64,000 bases of DNA from Pseudomonadota bacterium (GCA_023418595.1 JAEZZI010000026.1:243845-307844), one strand, 5' to 3'; positions 51,520-60,641 are shown, counted from the first letter of the stretch. The notes: generated by a model from the letters alone, not told the origin. Program-made: numbers and translations.

Positions 51520-52356
51520 TCAGGCGCCGAGGCGGCTGAGCGCCTGGAAACTGGTGGTGATGTCGGGCAGGTACGGGGCCGGGGACTGGTCGTTCTCGAC
51601 ATAGAAATGCTTCACGCCCGCCACATCGTTGAGGCTGAAGATATCGGCGAAATCGATCGTTCCCCTGCCGACGCTGGTCATGTCGCCGCCCGCGCTCATG
51701 TCCTTGACGTGATAGGCATAGATCTGGCCTGTGAGACGCCGGATCAGCGCCTTGGGGTCAACCCCCGCCTTTACCGTCCAGAACAGGTCGAGCTCGATTC
51801 CGACCAGCGGGCTGCGCCCGGCGATCAGCAGATCGAACAGGCTCTGGTCGTCGACCTTCTCGGTAAATTCGAAATCATGGTTGTGATAGGCGAAGCCCAG
51901 CCCCGCCTTCTGAAGTTCGGCGGCGAAGCGGTTGAACCCGTCGATCGCGCTGCGCCAGGCGTCCGGCGCGCGTTGTTTCTCGTCCATATAGGGGACGATG
52001 ACGGTATCCGCGCCAAGCGTCCGCGCCATTTTGACGACGCTGGCAAAATCATTCGCCAGCATGTCATAGCCGACATGGATCGACGGCGATTTCAGGCCGA
52101 GCCGGTCCATCGTCTGGCGCAGGGCGGCATGGTCCAGCTTTTCATAGCCGCCACCGCCATATTCGACTTCGCGGTAACCGATCGCCGCGACCTTTTCGAG
52201 CGTGTCGATCGGATCAGCGGTAAACAGGTTGCGGACCGTGTAGAGTTGCAGGCCGATCGCCTTGCGGCTGCCTTGCACCGGGACCAGCGGCGCGGTGGTG
52301 CAGGCCGTCGCGAGCGCAGCGCCCGCCACCAGCAGGTGACGTCGATCGAGCCTCAT
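51520..52356 (-). CDS. exported sugar isomerase/epimerase-like TIM barrel (PF01261)
   Basis: 278 residues. N-terminus MRLDRRHLLVAGAALATACT combines a twin-arginine pattern with a lipobox Cys, so the protein is likely a periplasm-facing lipoprotein. The barrel has KAIGLQLYTVRNLF, VEYGGGGYEKLD, AYHNHDFEF and IYAYHVKDMSAGG, with metal-ligand Glu/His/Asp in the usual places. PF01261 members act on keto-sugars as isomerases, epimerases or hydratases. ATG overlaps the subunit-3 gene stop; the GMC gene follows 25 bases later. Confidence 0.9.
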   Translation of the reverse strand: MRLDRRHLLVAGAALATACTTAPLVPVQGSRKAIGLQLYTVRNLFTADPIDTLEKVAAIGYREVEYGGGGYEKLDHAALRQTMDRLGLKSPSIHVGYDMLANDFASVVKMARTLGADTVIVPYMDEKQRAPDAWRSAIDGFNRFAAELQKAGLGFAYHNHDFEFTEKVDDQSLFDLLIAGRSPLVGIELDLFWTVKAGVDPKALIRRLTGQIYAYHVKDMSAGGDMTSVGRGTIDFADIFSLNDVAGVKHFYVENDQSPAPYLPDITTSFQALSRLGA

Positions 52357-52913
52357 GACGAATAGACCTTGTTGACGTTCGAATAGAGGAACGCGCCGTC
52401 ATAATCGCCCGGGACCGGCAGATATTCGCGTTCCTGGGTGATGCCGATTTCGGACGTGTAGTATCCGGTGATAACGAGCTGGCGGAACTTCTCGAAAAAG
52501 TCCTTCCCGCCGGGCAGATCGCCATTCATCGCCAGCGTCAACAGCGCGTCCTGCTGCTCGGGTGTCGCCTTGGCCGCGGCCACGCGATAATCGCGCATGC
52601 TACGTGCGTCGATCGTATCCAGCCCGGCGAGAATGGGTGCCTTTTCTTCCGGCTTGGCCCAGTCGGCGAGCAGCTTTTCGATAAAGGCAGGGACTTCCGC
52701 GGCGATCGCACCCGGCGTGTCGGTCGTGGGAATCACTCGCTCGCTGAGCGCGGTCACCAGCGCGCGCTGGCCTGCGGTAAACACCGCGGTCGATGGCGGG
52801 CCAGTGTTGATCGCGGTTACCTGCACGCCTGCGGCGCGCGCGATCGGGGCGAACAGTCCCGCGCCGAACATCGCGGCGATGCCGGCCAGCGCGTTTCTGC
52901 GGTCGATGATCAT
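52353..52913 (-). CDS. gluconate 2-dehydrogenase subunit 3-like small subunit with Tat signal
   Basis: 186 residues. Twin-arginine signal in IDRRNALAGIAAMFGAGLFA, ending ARAAG. The remainder is the helical gluconate_2-dh3 domain (ERVIPTTDTPGAIAAEVPAF, FFEKFRQLVITGYYTSEIG). In known three-component dehydrogenases this subunit is needed to fold the GMC subunit and carry it through the Tat pore. It is four bases overlapped with the genes on both sides, so stoichiometric coupling is likely. Confidence 0.92.
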   Translation of the reverse strand: MIIDRRNALAGIAAMFGAGLFAPIARAAGVQVTAINTGPPSTAVFTAGQRALVTALSERVIPTTDTPGAIAAEVPAFIEKLLADWAKPEEKAPILAGLDTIDARSMRDYRVAAAKATPEQQDALLTLAMNGDLPGGKDFFEKFRQLVITGYYTSEIGITQEREYLPVPGDYDGAFLYSNVNKVYSS

Positions 52914-53752
52914 CGTGCGGCTCCTTGGGCGTCGTGGCTTCGCGCTGCTTCGGGCAGACGGCGGACCCAGATATTGCGGAACGATACCGGTGAATCGTGA
53001 TCCTGAAGCGTGATCGGCGCGGCGTCGCCATGTGCCTCATATTTGGCGAGCTGTCGCCAGACGGTCGATCCGGTATAGGGCTGGCGGTTCTGCACCAGCA
53101 CGCCGTTCAGCATGACGGTGACATAGGCGGGGCGCGTCACCGATCCGTCGGCGGCGAAATGCGGGCGTTCGAAGATGATGTCGAAACTTTGCCATTCGCC
53201 CGGCGCGCGCGATGCGTTGACCAGCGGCGGGGCCGATCCATAGATCGCGCCGACCGTGCCGTCGGCATAGGTCGGGTTGTTGCTGCCATCCAGAATCTGC
53301 ACCTCGTAGCGTTCCATGAACCACACGCCACTATTGCCGCGATCCTGCGAGCTGCGCGTGGGCGGATTGGGCGAGCGGAATTCGAGATGGAGCTGGACGT
53401 CGCCGAAGCTATCCTTGCTGACGAGCGTGCTCGCTTCCTCGCCCTCCTTGCGCACCGGCACGGTCATCGCGCCGTCCGCCAGGGTCCATGCCTTGCCGGT
53501 CGGGATCCAGCGGTCGATCGACTTGCCGTCGAAGAGGATCACCGCGTCCGAAGGCGGCGCGCCCGGCGTGGCGCCGGGCGTGACGATCGGCGGATGCGGG
53601 CGGTCGGCGTCGTGAACCTTCCACTTGGTGCCGGGCAGGGTGGGGGTGTCGCGGAAGCCGGGGCGGTCCTGCGCTTCCTGCGGCTGCGCGATGCCCGCGG
53701 TCGCGATCATGCCGACGCCTGCGATGACAGTCATTTGTGCAACGATCTTCAC
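52910..53752 (-). CDS. secreted DUF1080 protein (3-keto-disaccharide hydrolase family)
   Basis: 280 residues. Sec signal peptide (MTVIAGVGMIATAGIAQ). The DUF1080 (PF06439) jelly-roll domain is shown by VILFDGKSIDRWIP, VQLHLEFRSPNPP, RGNSGVWFMERYEVQILDG and PITLQDHDSPVSFRNIWVR. DUF1080 proteins are now known as hydrolases or lyases of 3-keto-glycosides. A periplasmic place beside a C3-oxidising dehydrogenase is what that activity requires. It overlaps the subunit-3 gene by four bases. Confidence 0.92.
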   Translation of the reverse strand: MKIVAQMTVIAGVGMIATAGIAQPQEAQDRPGFRDTPTLPGTKWKVHDADRPHPPIVTPGATPGAPPSDAVILFDGKSIDRWIPTGKAWTLADGAMTVPVRKEGEEASTLVSKDSFGDVQLHLEFRSPNPPTRSSQDRGNSGVWFMERYEVQILDGSNNPTYADGTVGAIYGSAPPLVNASRAPGEWQSFDIIFERPHFAADGSVTRPAYVTVMLNGVLVQNRQPYTGSTVWRQLAKYEAHGDAAPITLQDHDSPVSFRNIWVRRLPEAARSHDAQGAAR

Positions 53753-53765
53753 GTCTGTTGACCCT

Positions 53766-54674
53766 TCATGCCTGGTCGACGTCGCGATACGCGGCGATCA
53801 ACCGATTCTCGCCCGCGCGGCCATCGACCGAATTGCCGTGTTCCATGCCGATCACTCCGGCGAAGTTGCGTGCGCGCAGCCAGCGCACGATGCTGTGATA
53901 GTTGATTTCGCCGGTGCCGGGTTCCTTGCGCCCCGGATTGTCGCCGAACTGAATATAGCCGATCTCGTCCCAGCACGCGTCCAGCGTGTTGATCAGGTTC
54001 CCGGCCTGGATTTGCTCGTGATAGACGTCGGCGAGCACCTTGACCGCCGGGCTGTTGACGGCGCGAGCGATGGCATAGCCCTGGGGAATCGTCTGGAGGA
54101 ACACGCCCGGATGATTGACCAGCGTGTTGAGCGGCTCCATCACCATGACCAGCCCGTGCGGTTCATAAATTTCGGCGGCGCGACGCATCACGTCGATCAC
54201 GCGCCCGGTCTGGAGATCGACTGGCAATTTCCGGTCCATGAAACCGGGGACGACCGTCGCCCATTTGGCGTTCAGCCGCTTGGCGACCTCCACCGACGAG
54301 CGGATATCGGCCAGGAACTGCTCGCGCGGGGCATCGTCGTTGCCGCCGAGCAATGGCCGGAAATCGGCCCATTGCGGCATCGACGCGACGAATACGCCCA
54401 TCGTCATGTTCCGGCTCGCCAGCGCCTTCGCCATCGCATTCTGGTCGGCGAGGGAGCGGTCGCGCGCGATATTGTCCTCCCACGCGCGAAAGCCCTGGTC
54501 CGCGGCATAGGCAATTTGTTCGATCAGATTGCCGCGGCTTTTGAAACTGCCCTCGTGCGGTGCATAGCCGAGCGAGAAGGGTTGCCGGACCTGTGCCGGG
54601 GCCATACCAGACAAGCCGACCGTCCCGACACCAGCGACGCCGGCTGCCATCACCGATCGCCGCGACAGCTTCAT
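53766..54674 (-). CDS. exported hydroxypyruvate-isomerase-like TIM barrel (PF01261)
   Basis: 302 residues from ATG 54674. Twin-arginine signal (LSRRSVMAAGVAGVGTVGLS) with AQVRQ cleavage. Barrel segments FSLGYAPHEGSFKSRG, PHGLVMVMEPLNTLVNHPG, VKVLADVYHEQIQAGNLI and IGYIQFGDNPGRKEPGTGEI carry the Glu, Asp, His and Glu metal ligands of the Hyi subgroup. Hyi enzymes interconvert hydroxypyruvate and tartronate semialdehyde, but an exported one in this operon more likely acts on a keto-sugar. A long upstream ORF extension is spurious. Confidence 0.9.
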   Translation of the reverse strand: MKLSRRSVMAAGVAGVGTVGLSGMAPAQVRQPFSLGYAPHEGSFKSRGNLIEQIAYAADQGFRAWEDNIARDRSLADQNAMAKALASRNMTMGVFVASMPQWADFRPLLGGNDDAPREQFLADIRSSVEVAKRLNAKWATVVPGFMDRKLPVDLQTGRVIDVMRRAAEIYEPHGLVMVMEPLNTLVNHPGVFLQTIPQGYAIARAVNSPAVKVLADVYHEQIQAGNLINTLDACWDEIGYIQFGDNPGRKEPGTGEINYHSIVRWLRARNFAGVIGMEHGNSVDGRAGENRLIAAYRDVDQA

Positions 54675-55984
54675 TCCGCTGCTTCCGATGCGGCCGCAGC
54701 CGGGGGCGTGCCCTTGCGGCGATCGTTCAGCCACAGCACGCCGAACACGACCAGCAGCACCAGCGGCACCAAGGCAAGCCGCTGGAACGACAGCGATGCG
54801 GCGGCATCCTCGACCTGGCGCAGCGCTTCGCCGCTCAGTGCCTCGAACGCGGCGGGACCGCCCGCGAACTCGACCTTGGCGGCATCGAACATCGCGCCCA
54901 ACTGCGGCAGGACGAAGAAGATCGACAGCGCGCCCGCCGACCCGATCAGCCCGAGCGCCCAGGGACCGCCGCGCGGATAGCGTTCGGAAACCGAGGCCAG
55001 CATCGTCGGCCACATCACGCACACGCCCAGCCCCCAGACCGTCGCCGCGACGATCGCCGCCACCGGCGACTGCGCCTGCGACAGCATGTAGAGGCCGATC
55101 GCAGCCAGCAGGCTCGACGCCCACAACAGGCCGGGGTTCGACAGAACATGCGCCAGCTTGCCCGCGAAGTGGCGGAATACGAACATCAATGCGCTGACAT
55201 AGACGAGCAGAAGGATACCGCGCATGCCGACGCGGTTCGACAGGGCGACGTCGATCCACTGTCCGGGCGCCAGTTCGGACGCGGCGGTCAGGAACATCGC
55301 GCCGAACCAGATGAAGAAGCTGGGACGGCGGAACACCTCGGTAATCATCTCACCGAAGGTTGTTCCGGTTTCGCTGGCGAGCGGCGGCGGGAAGCGCGTG
55401 GTTGCGGCGATGACGATGACCAGGATCGCCGGGATGAACACCAGCGCCATGATCCCCTGCCACGACAGGGTGGTCGACAGGAAGAAGCCGGCAAGCCCGC
55501 CGACGATCAGACCGCCCGGATACCAGGCATGCAGGACGTTCAGCCGGTGGGTCATGTCCTCGGGATAAAGCTGGGCGGTCAGCGGGTTGATCGCGGCTTC
55601 GGCCAGGCCCCAGCCGATTCCGCTCAACAACATGCCGAGCCAAACCAGCGTGTAGATGTTCATGCCGGTGGCAACCGTGCCCGCGCCGACGATCATGCCG
55701 GTGCCCAGCACGAAGCTGAGCCCGCAACCGAGCAGCATGCGCCGCATCCCGATATGGTCGATGAACGCGCTGGTCACGAACACGGTGACCGCAAAGCCGA
55801 GAAAGGCCGAGCCGAGCGCGGCGCCAATCAATTCCCCCGCTTCGATTGGCGCGATGGGATCGATCCATTCGGCCTTCAGGCTGCTCGCGATCGCCGCACG
55901 GATCGCGGCACTGGCCGCGGCTGTGAACAACGCCAGCACCGCCAGCCAGAACAGTCTGCTCTTGTTCAGCCCCATCGTTTCCAC
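54671..55984 (-). CDS. MFS sugar transporter (FucP/nucleoside:H+ symporter-like)
   Basis: 437 residues, twelve membrane helices. LGSAFLGFAVTVFVTSAFID and LSGIGWGLAEAAINPLTAQL resemble the FucP branch (fucose/galactose/glucose:H+). The central loop holds RFPPPLASETGTTFGEM. GTG 55984 is favoured by GGAGGGG six bases upstream; ATG 55975 is the other choice. It overlaps the Hyi-like gene by four bases. Role inferred: uptake of sugars freed or altered in the periplasm. Confidence 0.87.
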   Translation of the reverse strand: METMGLNKSRLFWLAVLALFTAAASAAIRAAIASSLKAEWIDPIAPIEAGELIGAALGSAFLGFAVTVFVTSAFIDHIGMRRMLLGCGLSFVLGTGMIVGAGTVATGMNIYTLVWLGMLLSGIGWGLAEAAINPLTAQLYPEDMTHRLNVLHAWYPGGLIVGGLAGFFLSTTLSWQGIMALVFIPAILVIVIAATTRFPPPLASETGTTFGEMITEVFRRPSFFIWFGAMFLTAASELAPGQWIDVALSNRVGMRGILLLVYVSALMFVFRHFAGKLAHVLSNPGLLWASSLLAAIGLYMLSQAQSPVAAIVAATVWGLGVCVMWPTMLASVSERYPRGGPWALGLIGSAGALSIFFVLPQLGAMFDAAKVEFAGGPAAFEALSGEALRQVEDAAASLSFQRLALVPLVLLVVFGVLWLNDRRKGTPPAAAASEAAE

Positions 55985-56032
55985 GGCAACCCCTCCCCGC
56001 TTATATATTCATGTCCGCCCGGATCTCGCCGA

Positions 56033-57076
56033 TCAGTCGAGCCCGAGCAACCGGCGGTTCAGCCCAGGATCGCTCCCTGCCGCGAAATCGTCGAACGCGC
56101 GTTCAGGGCGACGGATCAGATGCGCGGCGATGAACGGCGCGCCTTCGCGGGCGCCGTCTTCGGGATGTTTCAGGCAGCATTCCCATTCGAGCACTGCCCA
56201 GCCGTCATAGCCATGCTGCGTCAGCCTGGAGAAAATGCCGGTAAAATCGACCTGCCCGTCGCCCAGCGAGCGGAAACGGCCCGGCCGGTTCAGCCAGTCC
56301 TGATAACCGCCATAGACGCCCGACCGCCCGGTCGGATTGAACTCCGCGTCCTTGACGTGAAACATGCGGATGCGATCGTGGTAAATATCGATGAAATCGA
56401 GATAATCCATCGCCTGCAGCACGAAATGGCTGGGATCGTAGAGGATGTTCGCGCGGGCGTGGTTACCAACGCCTGCCAGAAACCGTTCGAACGTCGCGCC
56501 GTCGTGCAGATCCTCGCCCGGATGGATCTCGTAGCAGAGATCGACGCCCGCTTCGTCGAACGCGTCGAGAATCGGTCGCCAGCGGCGTGCGAGTTCGTCG
56601 AAGGCTTCCTCGACCAGTCCCGCCGGGCGTTGCGGCCAAGGATAGAGGAATGGCCAGGCAAGCGCACCGGAAAAGGTGGCATGGGCATCGAGACCGAGGC
56701 GCTGGCTGGCCTTTGCGGCCAGTTTCAGTTGATCGACGGCCCAGGCCTGACGTTCTGCAGGCTTGCCGCGCACCGCTTCCGGCGCGAAGCCGTCGAACGC
56801 CGCGTCATAGGCGGGATGAACCGCGACGAGCTGGCCCTGAAGATGGGTCGACAGCTCGGTGATCTCGACGCCCGCCTCACGACAGACACCGACGATTTCG
56901 TCGCAATAATCCTGGCTGTCGGCGGCCCGCTTCAGGTCGATGCAGCGGCTGTCCCAAGTGGGAATCTGAACCCCGACATAGCCTGCATCCGCCATCCAGC
57001 GCGCCGCCGACGCCAGCGTATCGAACGGCGCTGCGTCGCCCATGAACTGGGCGAGGAAGACCGCCGGACCCTTCAT
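56033..57076 (-). CDS. cytoplasmic sugar isomerase/epimerase-like TIM barrel (PF01261)
   Basis: 347 residues, no signal peptide. Barrel segments YVGVQIPTWDSRCIDLKRAA, ITELSTHLQGQLVAVHP, DLCYEIHPGEDLHDGATFER, NILYDPSHFVLQAMDYLDF and IRMFHVKDAEF hold the metal-binding Glu, Asp, His and Asp; ending WAVLEWECCLKHPEDGAREG supplies the last Glu. Longer than the two exported paralogues and close to IolE/IolI-type sugar epimerases annotated beside Gfo/Idh/MocA genes. Second gene of the operon, 25 bases after cytochrome c. Confidence 0.92.
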   Translation of the reverse strand: MKGPAVFLAQFMGDAAPFDTLASAARWMADAGYVGVQIPTWDSRCIDLKRAADSQDYCDEIVGVCREAGVEITELSTHLQGQLVAVHPAYDAAFDGFAPEAVRGKPAERQAWAVDQLKLAAKASQRLGLDAHATFSGALAWPFLYPWPQRPAGLVEEAFDELARRWRPILDAFDEAGVDLCYEIHPGEDLHDGATFERFLAGVGNHARANILYDPSHFVLQAMDYLDFIDIYHDRIRMFHVKDAEFNPTGRSGVYGGYQDWLNRPGRFRSLGDGQVDFTGIFSRLTQHGYDGWAVLEWECCLKHPEDGAREGAPFIAAHLIRRPERAFDDFAAGSDPGLNRRLLGLD

Positions 57077-57101
57077 GCAGTCATCCCGGACGCGCAGCGC
57101 A

Positions 57102-57497
57102 TCACTTGGCGGTTTCCGTCTTGAGATAGACGATCAGCTGCTTGCGCTTGGTCGGATCGGCGACGCGGACCACCATGCGCGTGCCCGGAACGACCTTGGT
57201 CGGATTGGCGAGATACTGGTCCAGCGTCTGCTCGTTCCAGCGGATGCCGGATTTTTTCAGCGCCGGGCTGTAATTCTTGAACGTCGCGTCGGTCGCGGCC
57301 TGACGGCCGAAGATGCCGTGCAGATTTGGTCCCATGGTGCTTTTACCGCCTGCGTTCAGCGTATGGCACGCCTTGCAGGAGGCAAAGGTCGCAGCGCCCT
57401 GGTTCGCAGCGGGCGTTACCGGTGCCGACGGTGCAGGGGAGTACGCAAACGCGAGCGAAGCTGCCGTAACCGGCAGCAGCCCGATAAGAAATTTCAT
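57102..57497 (-). CDS. periplasmic c-type cytochrome
   Basis: 131 residues. Signal peptide (FLIGLLPVTAASLAFAY), heme c motif CKACHTLN (CxxCH), distal Met in VPGTRMVVRVADPTKRKQLI: a class I cytochrome c of the c2/c550 sort. AGAGG just before the ATG. As first gene of the operon it is a good electron acceptor for the GMC dehydrogenase, matching the three-component glucoside 3-dehydrogenases. Confidence 0.95.
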   Translation of the reverse strand: MKFLIGLLPVTAASLAFAYSPAPSAPVTPAANQGAATFASCKACHTLNAGGKSTMGPNLHGIFGRQAATDATFKNYSPALKKSGIRWNEQTLDQYLANPTKVVPGTRMVVRVADPTKRKQLIVYLKTETAK

Positions 57498-57515
57498 ATT
57501 CCTCTCCGCTATGGC

Positions 57516-57525
57516 AACGATCGTT
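57516..57525. promoter_or_regulatory. possible operator in the divergent promoter region (AACGATCGTT)
   Basis: Ten-base perfect palindrome with central CG in the 94-base spacer between the cytochrome c operon and the divergent Gfo/Idh/MocA gene. A central CG palindrome suits LacI-type regulators, common in sugar loci, but ten bases is short. Confidence 0.35.
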
Positions 57526-57591
57526 CACTGCATGTAACCCCCCGGCCATGTTCAGCGCAACCGTGCATACGAATTCAGGAGTGACGCCAGT

Positions 57592-58785
57592 ATGAACGCC
57601 AGATCGAAAATCCGTTACGGCATGGCGGGGGGCGGCGAAGGCGCGTTCATCGGTGCGGTGCACCGGATGGCGGCGGCGCTCGACGGCGAATTTGAACTGG
57701 TCGCCGGCGCATTCAGCACCGATGCTGGCCGCAACGGGCGCAGCGGTGACGCACTCGGTGTCGCGGCAAACCGGGTCTATCCCACGATAGATGCGCTGCT
57801 GAATGGAGAGCGCGGACTGCCGGAGGATCAGCGCATCCAGGCGCTGGCGATCGTTACCCCGAATCACCTCCACGCGCCGATGGCGATCGCGGCGCTCGAT
57901 GCCGGGTTTCACGTCATGTCCGAAAAGCCGATGGCGCTGAATCTGGACGAAGCGCGCGCCATCGCCGAAGCGGTGCGACGCAGCGGTCGGCTCTATGCGC
58001 TCGCCTTCACCTACAGCGGCTATCCGCTGGTCGAGGAGGCGCGGGCGCGGGTCGCCCGCGGCGATTTCGGTCGCATCCGCCTGGTTCAGGTCGAATATTC
58101 GCAGGGCTGGTTGAGCGCGCCGATCGACGCGGACGGCAACAAGCAGGCCGAATGGCGCACCGATCCCGCGCGCGCAGGAATGGGCGGCTGCCTGGGCGAC
58201 ATCGGCACGCATGCATTCCAGCTCGCCGAACATGTGTCGGGTTTGCGTGTCGAGGCGCTGAGCGCCGACCTGACGACCCATGTCGAGGGTCGGCGCCTGG
58301 ACGACGACGTATCGGCGCTGTTGCGGTTTGAAGGAGGCGCGCGCGGCACGCTGAAAGCGAGCCAGGTCGCCGCGGGCGACGAGAATGGCCTGCGCCTGCG
58401 CATCCACGGCGAGCGCGGCGGGCTGGAATGGGCGCAGATGGAGCCGAACAGCCTGACGCTGCGCTGGCTCGACCGCCCTGCCGAGATCGTCCGTGCGGGC
58501 GGCTCTGCTTTGGCCGAAACCACGCTCGCGCGCTTGCGGACTCCCGCGGGCCATCCCGAAGGCTATATCGAAGCCTTCGCCAACCTCTACCGCGATTTTG
58601 CCACCGCCATTCGCGGAGACGCGACCGGTGCCCCGGTCGCGGGCGAGGCGCACTGGTTCCCCTCGCTCGATGATGGCCTGCGGACGATGGCGTTCATTGA
58701 GGCGATGATCGCCAATGATCGCGGCGCGGAGAAATGGACGCCTGTCGCCCAGCGTTCCGACCCTGGGCGACAGGCGCGGCCATAA
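57592..58785 (+). CDS. Gfo/Idh/MocA-family NAD(P)-dependent sugar oxidoreductase
   Basis: 397 residues. Rossmann start IRYGMAGGGEGAFIGAVHRM, the family EKP motif in VMSEKPMALNLDEAR, and MGGCLGDIGTHAFQLAEHV with the D-x-G-T-H catalytic element in the C-terminal domain. No signal peptide. It interconverts hydroxyl and keto groups of sugars with NAD(P). Divergent from the dehydrogenase operon; the likely job is reducing a 3-keto-sugar back, or oxidising one, in the cytoplasm. AGGAG about ten bases before the ATG. Confidence 0.94.
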   Translation: MNARSKIRYGMAGGGEGAFIGAVHRMAAALDGEFELVAGAFSTDAGRNGRSGDALGVAANRVYPTIDALLNGERGLPEDQRIQALAIVTPNHLHAPMAIAALDAGFHVMSEKPMALNLDEARAIAEAVRRSGRLYALAFTYSGYPLVEEARARVARGDFGRIRLVQVEYSQGWLSAPIDADGNKQAEWRTDPARAGMGGCLGDIGTHAFQLAEHVSGLRVEALSADLTTHVEGRRLDDDVSALLRFEGGARGTLKASQVAAGDENGLRLRIHGERGGLEWAQMEPNSLTLRWLDRPAEIVRAGGSALAETTLARLRTPAGHPEGYIEAFANLYRDFATAIRGDATGAPVAGEAHWFPSLDDGLRTMAFIEAMIANDRGAEKWTPVAQRSDPGRQARP

Positions 58786-58889
58786 CTGTCGGTTTCACGA
58801 CAGGAAATGATTGCGACTGGCGGTTGCCGGAGCGTCGATCGACACCGTGGCAACTTCGTCGTCGATCGGAATGGCAACAAGAGGGCGGG

Positions 58890-60578
58890 ATGATCAGTCG
58901 GATTCGGTTTGGCATTCTGGCGCCGCTTCTGTTCGCGCTGGCGGTCGGCAGCCCGATCACCGCCAAGGCGCAAGGGGTGGTTTCCGCCGCCGACCCGCGT
59001 GCGTCCGAAGCCGGCGTGGCGATGCTGCGAGAGGGCGGCAGTGCGACCGACGCGGCACTGGCGATGATGGTCACGCTGACCGTGGTGGAACCGCAATCGA
59101 GCGGGATCGGCGGCGGCGGGTTCTTTGTCCATCACGACGCGCGCCAGGGTTTGATCGACACCATCGACGGTCGCGAGCGGGCGCCGTCGAATGCAACGCC
59201 CGACCGTTTTCTGGGCACGGACGGGAAGCCGCGCGATCATGCCGACGTCTATCCCGGTGGCCTGTCGGTCGGCGTGCCCGGCAACATCCGCCTGATGGCC
59301 GATGCGCATCGCCGCTGGGGCAAGCTGCCCTGGGCACGATTGTTCGACCACGCGATCCGCCATGCCGAACAAGGCTTTGCCGTCTCGCCCATGATGGCGC
59401 GTTTCATCGCGAGCGCGAACCCGCGCTGGAGGGATTTTCCCGAAACTCAGGCCCTATACGCACCCGGTGGTCGCCCGCTTTCGGAGGGCGCGACGATCCG
59501 CAATCCCGAACTCGCACGGTTGCTCAAACGCATTGCGAGCGAGGGGCCGGACGCATTTTACCACGGCGAAAATGCCAATGCGATCATCGCGGCGGTCGGC
59601 GGCAGTCGGCGCAATCCGGCGACGCTGACAACCGCCGATATCGCCAGCTATGCCGCCACGTCGCGCAACGCGGTCTGCGTGCGTTACCGCGTGTACAAGA
59701 TCTGCGGCATGGGACCGCCATCGTCCGGTGCGACGACCGTATTCGGCATATTGGGGATGATCGAGCGGTTCGACATTGGCGCAATGGGCGCGCGCTCGCC
59801 CGAGGCGTGGCATGTGATCGCGGAAGCGATGCGCCTGTCCTATGCCGATCGCGATCACTATATCGGCGATCCCGACTTCGTGTCGGTGCCGCTGACGGGG
59901 ATGATCGATCCCGGTTATCTGGCCAGCCGCTCGCGCCTCATCCGCAGCGATCGCGCCGCGCGATCGGTGCGACACGGTGTGCCGCCGGGCGCTGCGCCGC
60001 GCGGTGCGCCCACGCGATCGACCGAGGCGGGGACCACGCATTTCTCCGCCGTCGATGCGCAGGGCAATGTGGTCGCGATGACATCGACGATCGAAAGCGT
60101 GTGGGGCAGCCAGTTGGTCGCCAGCGGCATGATGCTGAACAACGAACTCACAGATTTCAGCCTGCAGCCCGAGCGCGACGGATTGCCGGTCGCGAACCGG
60201 GTGGAAGGCGGCAAACGGCCATTGTCGTCGATGTCGCCGACCATCGTCTATGACGCGAACGACCGCCCGGTCCTGGCGCTCGGTTCCGCGGGCGGCCCGC
60301 GCATCATCATGCACGTCACCAAGACGCTGATCGGGGTGCTGGATTTCGGCCTGTCGGCACAAGACGCGATCGCGCTGCCCAACCTGTTCTTTGACGGAAA
60401 CACCATTCTGATGGAGCCGTCGGGCGATACGGAAAGGCTGCTTGCCGGCCTGCGCGCGAAGGGCCATTCGGCTCGAGAAGCTCCGATCGGATCGAAGGTC
60501 AACGCGGTTCAACGCGTCGATGGCCGATGGACAGGAGCCGCCGATCCGCGCAGCGAAGGCGTTGCGATCGTGCAATAG
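58890..60578 (+). CDS. ggt: gamma-glutamyltranspeptidase
   Basis: 562 residues from ATG 58890 (GAGGGCGG upstream). Sec signal peptide ending TAKAQG. Self-cleaving N-terminal nucleophile hydrolase: the nucleophile Thr is in STEAGTTHFSAVDAQGN, which splits the chain into large and small subunits. IGGGGFFVHHDARQG, NNELTDFSLQPE and RPLSSMSPTIVYD are conserved blocks. It removes the gamma-glutamyl group of glutathione and related peptides in the periplasm. Same direction as the Gfo gene, 104 bases apart; probably unrelated to it. Confidence 0.96.
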   Translation: MISRIRFGILAPLLFALAVGSPITAKAQGVVSAADPRASEAGVAMLREGGSATDAALAMMVTLTVVEPQSSGIGGGGFFVHHDARQGLIDTIDGRERAPSNATPDRFLGTDGKPRDHADVYPGGLSVGVPGNIRLMADAHRRWGKLPWARLFDHAIRHAEQGFAVSPMMARFIASANPRWRDFPETQALYAPGGRPLSEGATIRNPELARLLKRIASEGPDAFYHGENANAIIAAVGGSRRNPATLTTADIASYAATSRNAVCVRYRVYKICGMGPPSSGATTVFGILGMIERFDIGAMGARSPEAWHVIAEAMRLSYADRDHYIGDPDFVSVPLTGMIDPGYLASRSRLIRSDRAARSVRHGVPPGAAPRGAPTRSTEAGTTHFSAVDAQGNVVAMTSTIESVWGSQLVASGMMLNNELTDFSLQPERDGLPVANRVEGGKRPLSSMSPTIVYDANDRPVLALGSAGGPRIIMHVTKTLIGVLDFGLSAQDAIALPNLFFDGNTILMEPSGDTERLLAGLRAKGHSAREAPIGSKVNAVQRVDGRWTGAADPRSEGVAIVQ

Positions 60579-60641
60579 CCCGACGCCGATGGCTTTTTCC
60601 GATCGCCAGGATGATCGGCAATCGGCTCCGGCAGGGGAACT

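Noticed and set aside
54560..57124. 854-codon plus-strand frame opposite the MFS and epimerase genes
   Set aside because: High-GC shadow with low-complexity Arg/Gln/His composition.
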